In this document: piece by piece, positions 32,903 through 33,265 of the stretch | How positions within the stretch are numbered: position 1 is the first letter of the stretch | Layout of the letters: each line of letters opens with the position of its first letter | DNA from: Maribrevibacterium harenarium | GTDB lineage: Bacteria > Pseudomonadota > Gammaproteobacteria > Pseudomonadales > Marinomonadaceae | Assembly: GCF_006385675.1 (NCBI RefSeq) | Contig: NZ_VFRR01000009.1 | Coordinates: forward strand, 1-33,265 | Direction: 5' to 3' | Length of the DNA: 33,265 bases | Position numbers and translations under genes: made by a program | Notes under the pieces: generated by a model | What the model was told of the DNA's origin: nothing | Seen by the model: only the letters and a program-made list of their open reading frames with translations | Databases searched by the model: none

Positions 32903-32978
32903 AGAGTGTCGATAAACCCCAGCTTTTTGCTGGGGTTTTCAGAGTGTCGATAAACCCCAGCTTTTTGTTGGGGTTTTG
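32903..32978. repeat. 38-bp terminator unit in direct tandem duplication
   Basis: Copies at 32903-32940 and 32941-32978 match at 36 of 38 positions. Each begins AGAGTGTCGATAAACCCC and contains the hairpin AAACCCCAGC, loop TTTTT, GCTGGGGTTT (copy 2 has a C-to-T change that keeps pairing as G-U). They act as rho-independent terminators for the hpt operon on the plus strand (T-rich tail to about 32990) and could also stop transposase transcripts. Confidence 0.8.
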
Positions 32979-33099
32979 TTTTTATTTTAAAAGTGAACTC
33001 TCGATAGCTGGATTTAGTCAGCGTCTCTTGTAATCGGTCTCAGAGAAGTGTCGGAGCACTTGAAGTCCATTTCAAGCGCTCTTTAAGCAAGATAGCCCC

Positions 33100-33265
33100 T
33101 TAACTAAGCAATAGGGCGATCTTTTTCATATTTTGGGCGGCAGCTGTCAGTAGACACTGTGAAGATACTTTGTCTATTCCTCTAAACCTCGCGTAGCGAT
33201 ACCCATGTAGTTCCTTTGCGTCCGCAAAACTCCGTTCTACCGTTTCTTTTCGCCTTGCGTAAATA
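33100..33265 (-). CDS. IS1182 family transposase, C-terminal 54 residues
   Basis: Reading from 33264 leftward, the frame gives YARRKETVERSFADAKELHG, then YRYARFRGIDKVSSQCLLTA and AAQNMKKIALLLS, ending in TAA at 33100-33102. This is the C-terminal part of the DDE domain of IS1182-type transposases, including the final catalytic glutamate region (ETVERSFADAKE). The rest lies past the window end. No frameshift is visible in the part present. Confidence 0.85.
   Translation of the reverse strand, partial: IYARRKETVERSFADAKELHGYRYARFRGIDKVSSQCLLTAAAQNMKKIALLLS

Larger units (their letters stand above)
32903..33265 (-). mobile_element. IS1182-type insertion sequence, right part (cut by window end)
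   Basis: It includes the transposase C-terminus and about 120 bp of non-coding DNA (32979-33099) in which I see no other gene. The boundary is placed at 32903 because the hpt terminator breaks there; GTGTCGATA next to it may be the terminal repeat. The left end is outside the window, so the boundary is not proven. Confidence 0.5.

Noticed and set aside
32903..32978. Tandem 38-bp repeats as a CRISPR fragment
   Set aside because: There is no spacer between the copies and each is a self-contained terminator hairpin; no cas genes are nearby.

Overview
The window looks like a chromosomal segment of a marine-type gammaproteobacterium on the Pseudomonas/Oceanospirillales side. This is inferred from gene content and order: gmk-rpoZ-spoT-ridA near oxyR-recG, and ubiC-ubiA-phoB-phoR, both resembling the arrangement known from Pseudomonas and relatives. 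I cannot name a genus. I saw no rRNA, tRNA, CRISPR array or prophage. Most of the segment is core metabolism and regulation. Accessory DNA sits at the two edges. Layout: (1) 1-3840 holds the C-terminal part of a DUF4143-type ATPase. It converges on a 1046-residue protein with PLD-nuclease, DEAH-helicase and DUF3427 domains, the architecture of the SauUSI-type (type IV, modified-cytosine) restriction enzyme. A 15-15-15 inverted repeat lies before that gene. (2) 3843-5746 holds an atypical shikimate-dehydrogenase homologue divergent from an AraC-type regulator. (3) 5756-9178 (minus) is a tightly packed unit: COG2509 flavoprotein, SpoU-type RNA methylase, FUSC membrane protein. (4) 9353-18268 is mostly housekeeping: LysE exporter, rlmE, gmk-rpoZ-spoT-ridA (closed by a bidirectional terminator), a YeeZ-like SDR on the opposite strand, then oxyR-recG. 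OxyR keeps both redox cysteines at exactly positions 199 and 208. (5) 18278-23565 has lrp divergent from a complete aapJQMP amino-acid ABC transporter operon. The operon is preceded by a near-consensus sigma-54 promoter and, about 200 bp upstream, two dyads spaced 32 bp apart that look like enhancer sites. (6) 23621-28432 is HDOD protein, ubiC, ubiA (overlapping genes), then phoB-phoR. (7) 28433-30056 (minus) is cysZ overlapping a receiver protein with a PilZ-like C-terminus. (8) 30256-32863 is a three-gene signalling cluster. It contains a secreted COG3915 molybdopterin-oxidoreductase-like protein with no cysteine, a two-TM hybrid-kinase-like sensor whose H-box, N-box, G-box and receiver aspartate all look lost, and a separate Hpt protein with an intact phosphorylatable histidine. 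(9) 32879-33265 is a hairpin lacking its T-tract, a tandemly duplicated 38-bp terminator unit, and the C-terminus of an IS1182-type transposase on the minus strand. This reads as an IS inserted into the hpt terminator. The most unusual candidate system is the apparent pseudo-hybrid kinase with its periplasmic partner and stand-alone Hpt. Second are the SauUSI-like enzyme with its operator-like repeat and the apparent sigma-54 control of aapJQMP. All domain calls are from reading motifs by eye; no database search was run.
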